The notes beneath the pieces were generated by a model. It had not been told where the DNA came from, searched no databases, and was given only the letters and a program-made list of their open reading frames with translations. From the NCBI RefSeq assembly GCF_016741785.1, contig NZ_JAERRL010000022.1, positions 1 through 59,244 of the forward strand: a stretch of DNA of 59,244 nt, in the 5' to 3' direction. A program made the translations under genes and the position numbers. Origin of the DNA: Streptomyces sp. 7-21. GTDB lineage: Bacteria; Actinomycetota; Actinomycetes; Streptomycetales; Streptomycetaceae. This document shows, piece by piece, positions 16,694 through 25,272 of the stretch (positions within the stretch are counted from its first letter, which is position 1; every line of letters begins with the position of its first letter).

Positions 16694-17413
16694 TCAGTGC
16701 CCCATGCCCAATCCGCCGTCAACGGGGATGACGGCTCCGGTGATGTACGCGGCCTCGTCGGAGGCCAGGAAGCGGACGGCGGCGGCCACTTCCCCCGGGT
16801 CGGCGTAACGGCCCAGCGGCACCTGGCCGAGGATCTCGGCCCGCCGCTCCTCGTCCACGGCCCGTGCCATGTCGGTGTCGACGAAGCCGGGCGCCACGAC
16901 GTTGCACGTGATGTTCCGCGCGCCCAGTTCGCGCGCCAGGGAGCGGGCGAAGCCCACCAGCGCGGCCTTGGAGGCGGCGTAGTTCGTCTGCCCCGGCGAG
17001 CCCATCAGGCCGACCACGGAGGAGATCAGGACGATGCGCCCGGCGCGGGCACGCAGCATGCGCCTGGTGGCGCGCTTGACCACGCGGAAGGTCCCCGTGA
17101 GGTTGGTGTCCAGCACGGCCGCGAAGTCGTCCTCGCTCATCCGCAGCAGCAACTGGTCACGCGTGATACCGGCGTTGGCCACCAGCACCTCGACGGGGCC
17201 AGCGGTGTCCTCGACCTCTTTGAAGGCCTGCTCCACCTGTTCCGGCTCCGTGATGTCGCACTTCACCGGCAGGCAGCCGCGCTCGGTGAGCTCCGCGGGC
17301 GGCTCGCCCGAGCGGTAGGTGAAGGAGACCTTGTCCCCGGCGTCGGCGAAGGCGTGTGCGATCGCCAGGCCGATGCCGCGGTTTCCTCCCGTGACCAGTA
17401 CCGAGCGGCTCAA
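16694..17413 (-). CDS. fabG: 3-oxoacyl-[acyl-carrier-protein] reductase
   Basis: This 239-residue short-chain dehydrogenase has the Rossmann motif TGGNRGIGLAIA at its start, NAGIT, and catalytic Ser...YAASK. The C-terminus (GAVIPVDGGLGMGH) is typical of FabG. It reduces 3-ketoacyl-ACP with NADPH in fatty-acid synthesis and is operonic with fabI. The start is a TTG (17413) after GAGGTG; a TAGCGT -10-like element lies about 40 bases upstream on the same strand. Confidence 0.94.
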   Translation of the reverse strand: MSRSVLVTGGNRGIGLAIAHAFADAGDKVSFTYRSGEPPAELTERGCLPVKCDITEPEQVEQAFKEVEDTAGPVEVLVANAGITRDQLLLRMSEDDFAAVLDTNLTGTFRVVKRATRRMLRARAGRIVLISSVVGLMGSPGQTNYAASKAALVGFARSLARELGARNITCNVVAPGFVDTDMARAVDEERRAEILGQVPLGRYADPGEVAAAVRFLASDEAAYITGAVIPVDGGLGMGH

Positions 17414-17665
17414 GGGATCACCTCATCCGTCTGTCGTGCGCTCCGCACAAACGCTAGCCCCCTCGCTGCCCCGTCCCGGGGGCGGGGTGCGACAGGCGCA
17501 CCGGCTCCACGCTGTGGGATCCGCACTAACGCCAGGCGGCGCCACCCGGCGTGGCGCCGGAGTTAACCCCTGGGCTTGACGGGGCGCTGCGGGCATGATC
17601 GGTAACCCGGGGCGCGCCACCGGCCCCGCCCCGGCCCACGCAGATGGCTACGGACAGGAGAGACC

Positions 17666-19189
17666 GTGCCCCCATCCATCGACGAATCGTTCCTCGCGCT
17701 GCCGCTGCGCCGGCTCGCCGAGGCAGCGCTCGCCAGGGCGACGGCCCTGGGCGCCGAGCACGCGGACTTCCGGCTGGAACGCAACCGCAGCGCGTTCCAG
17801 GTGCTGCGCGACGCCAGGCCCGCGGGGAGCCAGGACAGCACGGACGCCGGATACGGCGTGCGCGTCGTCCACGGCGGCAGCTGGGGCTTCGCCTCCGGCG
17901 CCGACATGACGCCCGAGGCGGCGGCGCGCGTCGCCGAGCAGGCCGTGGAGATGGCGAAGCTGTCGGCCACGGTGTCGGCGGCGGCCGGCTCCGGCGACCG
18001 CGTCGAGCTGGCGCCCGAGCCGTCCCACGGCGAGCGGACCTGGGTGTCGGCCTACGAGGTGAACCCGTTCGACGTGCCGGACGCCGAGAAGACCGCGCTG
18101 CTGGCCGACTTCAGCCGGCGGCTGCTGGACCACGAGGCCGTCAGCCACGTCGACGCCCGGCTGTGGGCCGTGCAGGAGAACAAGTTCTACGCGGATACCG
18201 CGGGCACCATCACCACGCAGCAGCGGATCCGGATACTGCCGGAGCTCACGGCCACCGCCGTGGATTCCGCCAGCGGCCGGTTCGACACCATGCGGACCCT
18301 GGCGCCGCCCGCGGGGCGCGGCTGGGAGTACCTGACGGGCACCGGCTGGGACTGGGACACCGAGCTGGCCGAACTCCCGGGGCTGCTCGCGGAGAAGATG
18401 GCGGCGCCCTCGGTCGAGCCGGGCGCGTACGACCTGGTGATCGACCCGACCAACCTGTTCCTGACCATCCATGAGTCGATCGGCCACGCCACGGAGCTGG
18501 ACCGGGCGCTCGGCTACGAGGCGGCGTACGCCGGAACGTCGTTCGCGACGTTCGACCAGCTCGGCACGCTGCGCTACGGCTCCGAGGTGATGAACGTCAC
18601 CGGCGACCGCACCACCGAGCACGGTCTGGCGACGATCGGCTTCGACGACGAGGGCGTGGAGACCCAGTCGTGGGACCTGGTCACGAACGGCGTGCTCACC
18701 GGCTACCAGATGGACCGGCGCTCGGCCGCGCTGAAGGGCTTCGAGCGCTCCAACGGCTGCGCCTTCGCCGACTCGCCCTCGCACGTGCCGCTCCAGCGGA
18801 TGGCGAACGTCTCGCTCCAGCCCGCACCCGGCGGCCCCAGCACCGAGGAGCTGATCTCCCGGGTGGAACGCGGCATCTACATCGTGGGCGACGGCTCGTG
18901 GTCCATCGACATGCAGCGCTACAACTTCCAGTTCACCGGGCAGCGGTTCTTCCGGATCGAGAACGGCCGGCTGGCGGGGCAGCTGCGGGACGTCGCCTAC
19001 CAGGCCACCACGACCGACTTCTGGGGCGCCATGGAGGCGGTCGGCGGGCCCCAGACGTACGTGCTGGGCGGCTCGTTCATGTGCGGCAAGGCCCAGCCGG
19101 GCCAGACGGCCGCGGTCTCCCACGGCTGCCCCTCCGCGCTCTTCCGCGGCATCACCATCCTCAACACCCAGCAGGAGTCCGGACGATGA
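17666..19189 (+). CDS. tldD: TldD-family metalloprotease
   Basis: This 507-residue protein is the TldD subunit of the TldD/TldE zinc protease. It contains the zinc motif HESIGHATE (about residue 268) and a C-terminal GGSFMCGKAQPGQ segment that completes the family site. The heterodimer degrades small unfolded peptides and matures some modified peptides. GTG start 17666 follows GGAGAG. Its TGA overlaps the start of tldE (ATGA), giving coupled stoichiometric translation. In S. coelicolor the pair sits at the same place beside fabG/fabI and tyrS. Confidence 0.93.
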   Translation: MPPSIDESFLALPLRRLAEAALARATALGAEHADFRLERNRSAFQVLRDARPAGSQDSTDAGYGVRVVHGGSWGFASGADMTPEAAARVAEQAVEMAKLSATVSAAAGSGDRVELAPEPSHGERTWVSAYEVNPFDVPDAEKTALLADFSRRLLDHEAVSHVDARLWAVQENKFYADTAGTITTQQRIRILPELTATAVDSASGRFDTMRTLAPPAGRGWEYLTGTGWDWDTELAELPGLLAEKMAAPSVEPGAYDLVIDPTNLFLTIHESIGHATELDRALGYEAAYAGTSFATFDQLGTLRYGSEVMNVTGDRTTEHGLATIGFDDEGVETQSWDLVTNGVLTGYQMDRRSAALKGFERSNGCAFADSPSHVPLQRMANVSLQPAPGGPSTEELISRVERGIYIVGDGSWSIDMQRYNFQFTGQRFFRIENGRLAGQLRDVAYQATTTDFWGAMEAVGGPQTYVLGGSFMCGKAQPGQTAAVSHGCPSALFRGITILNTQQESGR

Positions 19190-20592
19190 CCCTCACCGTG
19201 ACCTCGCCCCAGGAGACCGTGGAGCGGGCGCTCGAGCTGTCCCGCGCGGACGCCACCGTGGTGATCGCCGAGGAGCACTCCTCCGTCAACCTGCGGTGGG
19301 CGCTGGGCGGCCTGACCACCAACGGCGTCACCCGGACCCGGAGCCTGACCGTCATCGCGGCCGTGGACGGCGGCCAGGGCACGGCGGCGGGCGTGGTCTC
19401 GCGCACCGCGGTGACGGCCGAGGAGATCGAGCCGCTCGTCCGCGCCGCCGAGGAGGCCGCCCGCCAGTCGCCGCCCGCCGAGGACGCCCGGCCGCTGGTG
19501 ACGGACTCCCCCGCCGCCGGCGACTTCGCCGCTCCCCCGGCCGAGACCTCCCCGGCCGTCTTCGCGCGCCTCGCGCCCGCGCTCGGCGAGACGTTCGCCC
19601 GCGCCCGTGCCGAGGGCCGGGAGCTGTTCGGCTTCGCCAGCCACGAGGTGGTCTCCACCTACCTGGGCACCTCCTCCGGGCTGCGGCTGCGCCACGACCA
19701 GCCCGAGGGCAGCATCGAGCTCAACGCCAAGTCGCCCGACCGCAGCCGCTCGGCGTATGTCACGGCGCGGACCGCGGACTTCCAGGACGTGGACATCGCG
19801 GCGCTCGACGCCGGGCTGGCCACGCGGCTGCGCTGGGCGGAGCGGCGCGTGGAGCTGCCCCCGGGCCGGTACGAGACGCTGCTGCCGCCGACGTCCGTGG
19901 CCGACCTGCTGATCTACCAGCAGTGGTCGGCCGACGCGCGCAACGCGCATGAGGGCCGCACGGTCTTCAGCAAGCCGGGCGGCGGCACCCGCGTCGGCGA
20001 GCGGCTGGCCGACCTGCCGCTGTCGCTGTACACGGATCCGGCGGCGCCGGGCCTGTCGTGCGCGCCGTTCCAGGTCGTGCACGCCTCGACCGACAGCCTC
20101 TCCCCCGCCTCCTCGGTCTTCGACAACGGCCTGCCGCTGTCGCGCACCGACTGGCTGCGCGACGGGGTGCTCACGGGGCTGCCCACCAGCCGCCACACCG
20201 CTGAGGTGACCGGGCTGCCGGTGGCGCCGCTGGGCGGGAACCTGCTGCTGGAGGCGGGCGGCACCCGCTCGCTGGAGGAGATGACGCGGGACACCGAGCG
20301 GGGCCTGCTGATCACCTCGCTGTGGTACATCCGGGAGGTCGATCCCGCGACGCTGCTGCTCACGGGGCTGACCCGGGACGGCGTGTACCTCGTGGAGAAG
20401 GGCGAGGTGACGGGCGTGGTCAACAACTTCCGGTTCAACGAGTCGCCGGTCGACCTGCTGGGCCGCGCCACGGAGGCGGGGCGCACGGAGATCTGCCGCT
20501 CGCGGGAGTGGGGCGAGTACTTCCCCAGGACCGCCATGCCCCCGCTGCGGATCCCCGACTTCCACATGAGTTCGGTCTCTCCCGGCGTCTGA
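19186..20592 (+). CDS. tldE: TldE/PmbA-family subunit of the TldD/E protease
   Basis: This 468-residue partner of TldD lacks a zinc-binding HExxxH, as expected of PmbA/TldE. Recognisable parts are the N-terminal helical region, SKSPDRSRSAYV-like strand, SLSPASSVFDNGLPLSRTDWL, and the closing NNFRFNESPVDLL segment. ATG 19186 overlaps the upstream stop by 4 bases. A longer open frame extends upstream antiparallel to tldD coding sense but is not real. Confidence 0.92.
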   Translation: MTLTVTSPQETVERALELSRADATVVIAEEHSSVNLRWALGGLTTNGVTRTRSLTVIAAVDGGQGTAAGVVSRTAVTAEEIEPLVRAAEEAARQSPPAEDARPLVTDSPAAGDFAAPPAETSPAVFARLAPALGETFARARAEGRELFGFASHEVVSTYLGTSSGLRLRHDQPEGSIELNAKSPDRSRSAYVTARTADFQDVDIAALDAGLATRLRWAERRVELPPGRYETLLPPTSVADLLIYQQWSADARNAHEGRTVFSKPGGGTRVGERLADLPLSLYTDPAAPGLSCAPFQVVHASTDSLSPASSVFDNGLPLSRTDWLRDGVLTGLPTSRHTAEVTGLPVAPLGGNLLLEAGGTRSLEEMTRDTERGLLITSLWYIREVDPATLLLTGLTRDGVYLVEKGEVTGVVNNFRFNESPVDLLGRATEAGRTEICRSREWGEYFPRTAMPPLRIPDFHMSSVSPGV

Positions 20593-20617
20593 GAGGCGGG
20601 CGGCCCCTGCCCGCCCG

Positions 20618-20657
20618 GGCCCGCCGCCCCTGCCCGTTCCGCCCGGGGCGGCGGGCC
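20618..20657 (+). terminator. Terminator after tldE
   Basis: A perfect 13-bp stem, GGCCCGCCGCCCC (20618-20630) with GGGGCGGCGGGCC (20645-20657), has a 14-base loop and lies 26 bases past the tldE stop and before tyrS. Confidence 0.75.
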
Positions 20658-20720
20658 GGGGCGGCGCCGTAGGATGGACGGCGCATCCGACCACCCCCGA
20701 CCCATGTCAGGACGCGAAAC

Positions 20721-22154
20721 GTGACACGCCTCGGCGACTCCGTACGGCGCGCTCGTGCGCTGCTCTCCCAGGACCTTTCCTCCGACGCCACCGTGCGGGA
20801 GCTGCTTGAGGAGACCGGGTCGCGGCGCTATCTGGACCTGACGGACCTGTCGGCGAAGGAGCAGGCGGAGCTGATCGCGGCGCGGGCGGTCGACGTGCTG
20901 CCGTCGGCCGGGGCGCTGGCGGAACGGATCGAGAAGGCACGCGCGGCCGGCCGCGGGCTGCGCGTGAAGCTCGGCATCGACCCGACGGCCGCGGACGTGC
21001 ACCTGGGCCACGCGGTGCCGATGATCGCGCTCAGCCGCTTCCAGCGGATGGGCCACGAGGTCACGCTGATCATCGGCGATGTGACGGCGAAGATCGGCGA
21101 CCCGTCCGGGCGGTCGACGGAGCGGCCGCCGCTGACCGACGAGGACATCGCGCGGAACCTGGCCACCTACCGGGACCAGGTGCGGCCGTTCTTCGACTTC
21201 GAGCGCGTGCGGTTCCGCCACAACAGCGAGTGGCTGGCGGGCATCACCCTGCCCTCGCTGATCGGTGTGCTCTCCCAGGTGCCGGCCTCGGCGCTGCTCC
21301 AGCGCGAGGACTTCCGTAACCGCCTGGAGGCCGGGCACGGGCTGACGATGTCCGAGCTGATCTACCCGGTGGCGATGGCGATCGACTCGGCTGAGATCGA
21401 TGCCGAGGTGGAGCTCGGGGGCGTCGACCAGCTGCTGAACATGCAGATGGGCCGCCGGGTGATGGAGATCTGCGGCAAGGACCCGCAGCTGATCGTCACG
21501 CTGCCGCTGATCGAGGGCACGGACGGCTCCGGCGCCAAGATGTCGAAGTCCAAGGGCAACTACATCGGGCTGACCACCCCGGCCGAGGACGCCTTCGGCA
21601 AGATCATGTCCGTGCCGGACCGGCTGACCGAGCCGTACCTGCGGGCCTGGACCGAGTGGACGGACACCGAGCTGGACCTCGTGGCGGAGCGGCTGAAGGA
21701 CGGCTCGCTGCACCCGATGGACCTCAAGCGCGTGCTGGCCGGCGAGGTGGTGACCGCGCTGTACGGCGTGGACGCGGCGATGGCGGCGCGTGAGGCGTTC
21801 GCCGCACAGTTCTCGCGGCGCAGCTTCTCGGAGGTCGGCTCGCTGCCCGAGGTGGACCTCGGGGAGCACGGCGGCGAGGGCGTGACCGCGGTGCTGACGC
21901 GCGTGCTGTCGTTCGCGCCGAGCGCCTCGGCGGCGCGGCGCCTGGCCAAGCAGAGCGCGGTGCGGCTCGTCGTCGAGGACGGCGCGGGCGCTCAGCGCGC
22001 GGAGGTGCTGTCGGAGGCGGAGGCGCTGCGGCCGCTGGGCGAGATCGTCGCCGAGCGCGTGGGCGAGGCGGCCGGCGCGGCCGGCGTGTACCTCAAGGCC
22101 GGCCGGAAGCTGGCGCGGCTGCGCGGTGGCGGCCTGCCCGGGGGAGAGGCGTAG
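20721..22154 (+). CDS. tyrS: Tyrosyl-tRNA synthetase
   Basis: This 477-residue class I synthetase charges tRNA-Tyr. It has the HIGH-type motif HLGHA (about residue 93), KMSKS (about 272) and a C-terminal S4 RNA-binding domain (about 405-465; ASAARRLAKQSAVRLV...VYLKAGRKLARL). The ~55-residue helical N-terminal extension before the catalytic fold is longer than in E. coli TyrS. Start GTG 20721. No tyrosine T-box was recognised upstream. A TAGGAT -10-like hexamer occurs near 20671. Confidence 0.95.
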   Translation: MTRLGDSVRRARALLSQDLSSDATVRELLEETGSRRYLDLTDLSAKEQAELIAARAVDVLPSAGALAERIEKARAAGRGLRVKLGIDPTAADVHLGHAVPMIALSRFQRMGHEVTLIIGDVTAKIGDPSGRSTERPPLTDEDIARNLATYRDQVRPFFDFERVRFRHNSEWLAGITLPSLIGVLSQVPASALLQREDFRNRLEAGHGLTMSELIYPVAMAIDSAEIDAEVELGGVDQLLNMQMGRRVMEICGKDPQLIVTLPLIEGTDGSGAKMSKSKGNYIGLTTPAEDAFGKIMSVPDRLTEPYLRAWTEWTDTELDLVAERLKDGSLHPMDLKRVLAGEVVTALYGVDAAMAAREAFAAQFSRRSFSEVGSLPEVDLGEHGGEGVTAVLTRVLSFAPSASAARRLAKQSAVRLVVEDGAGAQRAEVLSEAEALRPLGEIVAERVGEAAGAAGVYLKAGRKLARLRGGGLPGGEA

Positions 22155-22206
22155 CGTGGAAGGCGAGCCCCCGGGGCACGCGGCCGGGGACGGACGGGAG
22201 AGCGTG

Positions 22207-22593
22207 GTGAACGCCGTGCGCTGGCAGCTGCCGGGGCGGCCGCACAAGCAGCCGCCCGTCGTGCGGATCACGGCTGCCCGGCGCAGCCTGGCGGACGACG
22301 TACGGGGGCGGCAGCGCCGCTACGTCGTCTCGATGCTCGTCCGCACGGTCGCGGTGCTGCTGACCGTGCTGCTGTGGCACGTCAGCCTCACGCTCGCCGC
22401 TGTGACGCTGGCCCTGGGAGTGACGCTGCCGTACATCGCCGTGGTCGTGGCCAACGCCGGCCGGGAGAACGCCCCGGGCCTGCCGTCGTCGTTCGTCACC
22501 GACGTCTCGCGGCAGGCCCTGCCTCCTTCCGCGCCGCCGGACGCGCACCCTGGCACGGAGCGGCCCGGGGGCGGCCTTCACAACCGGAGCTGA
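22207..22593 (+). CDS. DUF3099 membrane protein
   Basis: This ~128-residue protein has the DUF3099 signature ITAARRSLADDVRGRQRRY followed by two hydrophobic helices (SMLVRTVAVLLTVLLWHVSL and LALGVTLPYIAVVVANAGRE) and a Pro-rich cytoplasmic tail. It is a conserved actinobacterial membrane protein of unknown function, probably co-transcribed with tyrS. GTG 22207 is favoured by GGGAG 6 bases upstream; GTG 22204 or 22156 are possible. Confidence 0.8.
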   Translation: MNAVRWQLPGRPHKQPPVVRITAARRSLADDVRGRQRRYVVSMLVRTVAVLLTVLLWHVSLTLAAVTLALGVTLPYIAVVVANAGRENAPGLPSSFVTDVSRQALPPSAPPDAHPGTERPGGGLHNRS

Positions 22594-22720
22594 ACGCTCC
22601 GGCGCGGGCCGGGCGGTGTGGCAGAAATCCTCAGCTCATTTGCGCCATTCCGGTGCCGCGCCTCGCACATGGCATGTCATACTTCAAGGGCGCTCCGTAT
22701 CCCCCGTCGGAGCGACGAAC

Positions 22721-22758
22721 CGACGCCGGGCGGCTCCCCCCGTGGCCGCCCGGCGTCG
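22721..22758. terminator. Strong hairpin between DUF3099 and the 76-aa gene
   Basis: CGACGCCGGGCGG (22721-22733) pairs perfectly with CCGCCCGGCGTCG (22746-22758), extendable by one C-G pair. It may be a terminator, though it lies 128 bases past the stop. The preceding ~60 bases (22620-22690) are distinctly AT-richer, with a CATACT -10-like hexamer. Confidence 0.55.
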
Positions 22759-22876
22759 CCATGTCCGGCCGGCGGCGCGCACCGCGAACCGGGCGGTTGT
22801 GAGCGAACGAGGGTGGTGAGCGGTGGAGGCCATGGGTGGAGGCGATGAAGAGCGTGGAGATCCGCGAGGGACGGCC

Positions 22877-23107
22877 GTGACGGACGAGCCGGGTGTTCCC
22901 GTCTGCTCCGCTAAGGGCTGCCGCGCCGACGCCGTGTGGGTCCTCGCCTGGAACAACCCCCGCCTGCACACCCCGGAGCGCCGCAAGACCTGGCTCGCCT
23001 GCGAGGAGCACCGCGAGCACCTGTCGCGTTTCCTGGGGGTCCGCGGCTTTCTGAAGGACGTGGTGACGCTGGCGGAGTGGGAGCGGCGCTCAGCCTCCGA
23101 TGGCTGA
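22877..23107 (+). CDS. Conserved small cysteine-containing protein
   Basis: This 76-residue protein is conserved in Streptomyces and, from memory, is often labelled acetone carboxylase in databases, although it is far too short for any carboxylase subunit. It has CSAKGC near the N-terminus and LACEEH near residue 50, a spacing that could bind zinc, plus WVLAWNNPRLHTPERRKTW. GTG 22877 follows GAGGGA. The last 18 bases overlap the convergent moaA end. Function unknown. Confidence 0.8.
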   Translation: MTDEPGVPVCSAKGCRADAVWVLAWNNPRLHTPERRKTWLACEEHREHLSRFLGVRGFLKDVVTLAEWERRSASDG

Positions 23108-24079
23108 CATGGGCCGCGACGGCTGCCGGAACCCGGGGTCGTCCAGCCCCGATCCGGCCTTCTTGCCCCACATGGCGGCCCGCCACCGCCGTGCTATCTC
23201 CTCGTCGGACGCCCCCTCGCGCAGCGGGCCGCGCAGGTCGGTCTCCTCGCGGGCGAACAGGCACGAGCGCACCTGCCCGTCGGCGGTCAGGCGGGTGCGG
23301 TCGCAGGCGCGGCAGAACGGGCGGGTGACCGAGGCGATGACGCCGACGCGGTACGGTCCGCCGTCTACGATCCAGCGCTCGGCGGGCGCCGAGCCGCGCT
23401 CGCCGGCCTCCTCCGGCTCCAGGGTGAACCGCGTCCGCAGCGAGGCCAGGATGTCGCCCGCGGTGATCATCTGGGTGCGCTGCCAGCCGTGCTGGGCGTC
23501 CAGCGGCATCTGCTCGATGAACCGCAGCTCGTAACCGTGCGCCATCGCCCAGGCCAGCAGGTCAGGGGCCTCCGCGTCGTTGATCCCCGGCATCAGCACG
23601 GCGTTGACCTTCACGGGCGCCAGCCCGGCCTCCCGGGCAGCGGCGAGGCCGCGCAGCACGTCGGAGTGGCGCTTGCGGCGGGTGAGGCGCGCGAAAACCT
23701 CCGGGTCGATGGTGTCGAGCGAGACGTTGACCCGGTCCAGGCCGGCGGCGCGCAGCGCGGCGGCCGAGCGCTCCAGGCCGATGCCGTTGGTCGTCAGGGA
23801 CAGCCGGGGGCGGGGGACCAGCGCGGCACAGCGCTCGACGAGCGAGACCAGGCCGGGGCGCAGCAGCGGCTCGCCGCCGGTGAACCTGACCTCCGTCACG
23901 CCCAGGCGGGTCACGGCGACGCGCACCAGCCGGACGATCTCGTCGTCGGTGAGCAGGTCCGGCTTGGCAAGCCAGGACAGCCCTTCTTCCGGCATGCAGT
24001 AGGTGCAGCGCAGGTTGCACCTGTCGGTGAGCGAGACCCGCAGGTCGGTGGCGACGCGGCCGTAGGTGTCGAGCAGCAT
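23090..24079 (-). CDS. moaA: GTP 3',8-cyclase (molybdopterin cofactor synthesis)
   Basis: This 329-residue radical-SAM enzyme converts GTP to 3',8-cyclo-dihydro-GTP, the first step of molybdenum cofactor synthesis. The radical-SAM cluster motif CNLRCTYC is at about residues 22-29, FTGGEPLLR follows, and the second 4Fe-4S cluster motif lies in FCRACDR...RSC. The chain ends in Gly-Gly, as in functional MoaA. It is convergent with, and overlaps by 18 bases, the upstream small gene. Confidence 0.95.
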   Translation of the reverse strand: MLLDTYGRVATDLRVSLTDRCNLRCTYCMPEEGLSWLAKPDLLTDDEIVRLVRVAVTRLGVTEVRFTGGEPLLRPGLVSLVERCAALVPRPRLSLTTNGIGLERSAAALRAAGLDRVNVSLDTIDPEVFARLTRRKRHSDVLRGLAAAREAGLAPVKVNAVLMPGINDAEAPDLLAWAMAHGYELRFIEQMPLDAQHGWQRTQMITAGDILASLRTRFTLEPEEAGERGSAPAERWIVDGGPYRVGVIASVTRPFCRACDRTRLTADGQVRSCLFAREETDLRGPLREGASDEEIARRWRAAMWGKKAGSGLDDPGFRQPSRPMSAIGG

Positions 24080-24252
24080 GCGGGGCCTTCCGCGGAGGGG
24101 TCCTGACGTCAGGCAGCGTACGTCACGCCGCCGACAACCGGCCCGGGCCCGGGAGGGCGCGCGGACGGCCCGCGCGGACGGCGGTCTGGCGGCCTTTCAA
24201 CTCAACGCCGGCCGGGGGGCGCTGTCGGTGCCGCCGCGTATCCTCAGTGACC

Positions 24253-25248
24253 ATGCTCGAAGACCACCAGGCAGCCGCGGCTGCTGCCCCGCCCGCTGCG
24301 CAGTCCACCGCCGACGCATGGCCCTCCGGTTACCCGGAGGGCTATGCCGTGGTCGACGTGGAGACGACGGGCCTGGGGCGCGATGACCGCATCGTGTCGG
24401 TCGCGGTGTACCAGCTCGGCGCCCGGGGCGACGTCGAGGACCACTGGTACTCGGTGGTCAACCCGCAGCGTGACCCAGGGCCGACGTGGATTCACGGGCT
24501 GACGGCGGAGATGCTGGCGGACGCGCCGCTGTTCGCGGATATCGCCGGGGAGCTGGGCCAGCGGCTGACGGGCCGCGTGCTGGTGGCGCACAACGCGGTG
24601 TTCGACTGGACGATGCTCGCCCGCGAGTACGCGCGGGCCGGCGGCGCGCCGCCGGTCGAGCAGCGGCTGTGCACGATCAGGCTCTCCAAGGTGCTGGGCC
24701 TGCCGCTGAAGAACCACAAGCTGGAGACGCTGGCGGCGTACTTCGGCGTCGCGCAGCGCCGCGCGCACCACGCGCTGGACGACGCCCGGGTGCTCGCCGA
24801 GGCGTTCCGGCCGAGCCTGCACCGGGCGGCGGCGCGGCGGCTCGCGCTGCCGCTGCTGTCGTGCGTGCCGCTGAGCGAGTGGGCGGCGGTGCCCGCGCCC
24901 GGCGGACCGCGCGGCGGCCGCCAGGGCTGGCGCTCGGGCGGGCGGCGCCGGCCGTGCCCGTACCCCAACCCCGGGCGGTACGAGCCGGGCGGGCGGCTGA
25001 TGCCGGGCATGCGGGTGGCGTTCTCCGGCGACACCGCGGTGGAGCGGGACCTGCTGGAGGAGCGGGCCTGCGCGGCGGGGCTCGGCGTGACGAACGGCGT
25101 GACCCGCACCACGAGCCTGCTGGTCACCAACGATCCGGACGCCGTGACCTCCAAGGTGCTCAAGGCCAAGACGTACGGCACGCCGGTGGTGGACGAGGCG
25201 GAGTTCACCCGGCTGCTGGCGGACGCGGCCCCGCCGCCCGAGGCGTGA
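24253..25248 (+). CDS. DEDDh exonuclease with C-terminal BRCT domain
   Basis: This ~331-residue protein contains an RNase-T/DnaQ-type 3'-5' exonuclease (about 30-200) with ExoI VDVETTGLG, ExoII HNAVFDW and ExoIII HHALDDARV. A basic, Gly-rich linker and a BRCT domain follow (about 250-325; MRVAFSGDTAVERDLLEERA, TTSLLVTNDPD, GTPVVDEAEF). The domain pair resembles a standalone proofreading or repair exonuclease; the BRCT domain may bind DNA ends. No ribosome site is visible. TATCCT at 24239-24244 suggests leaderless translation from ATG 24253 (GTG 24247 alternative). Confidence 0.88.
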   Translation: MLEDHQAAAAAAPPAAQSTADAWPSGYPEGYAVVDVETTGLGRDDRIVSVAVYQLGARGDVEDHWYSVVNPQRDPGPTWIHGLTAEMLADAPLFADIAGELGQRLTGRVLVAHNAVFDWTMLAREYARAGGAPPVEQRLCTIRLSKVLGLPLKNHKLETLAAYFGVAQRRAHHALDDARVLAEAFRPSLHRAAARRLALPLLSCVPLSEWAAVPAPGGPRGGRQGWRSGGRRRPCPYPNPGRYEPGGRLMPGMRVAFSGDTAVERDLLEERACAAGLGVTNGVTRTTSLLVTNDPDAVTSKVLKAKTYGTPVVDEAEFTRLLADAAPPPEA

Positions 25249-25272
25249 GAGAAGCGGAGTACCGTCGACAGC

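Noticed and set aside
14364..16808. Very long rightward open frame (over 800 codons) across the MFS, regulator and fabI genes
   Set aside because: It is antisense or out of frame to well-supported genes and has the Arg/Gly/Pro-rich composition of a GC-driven shadow frame.
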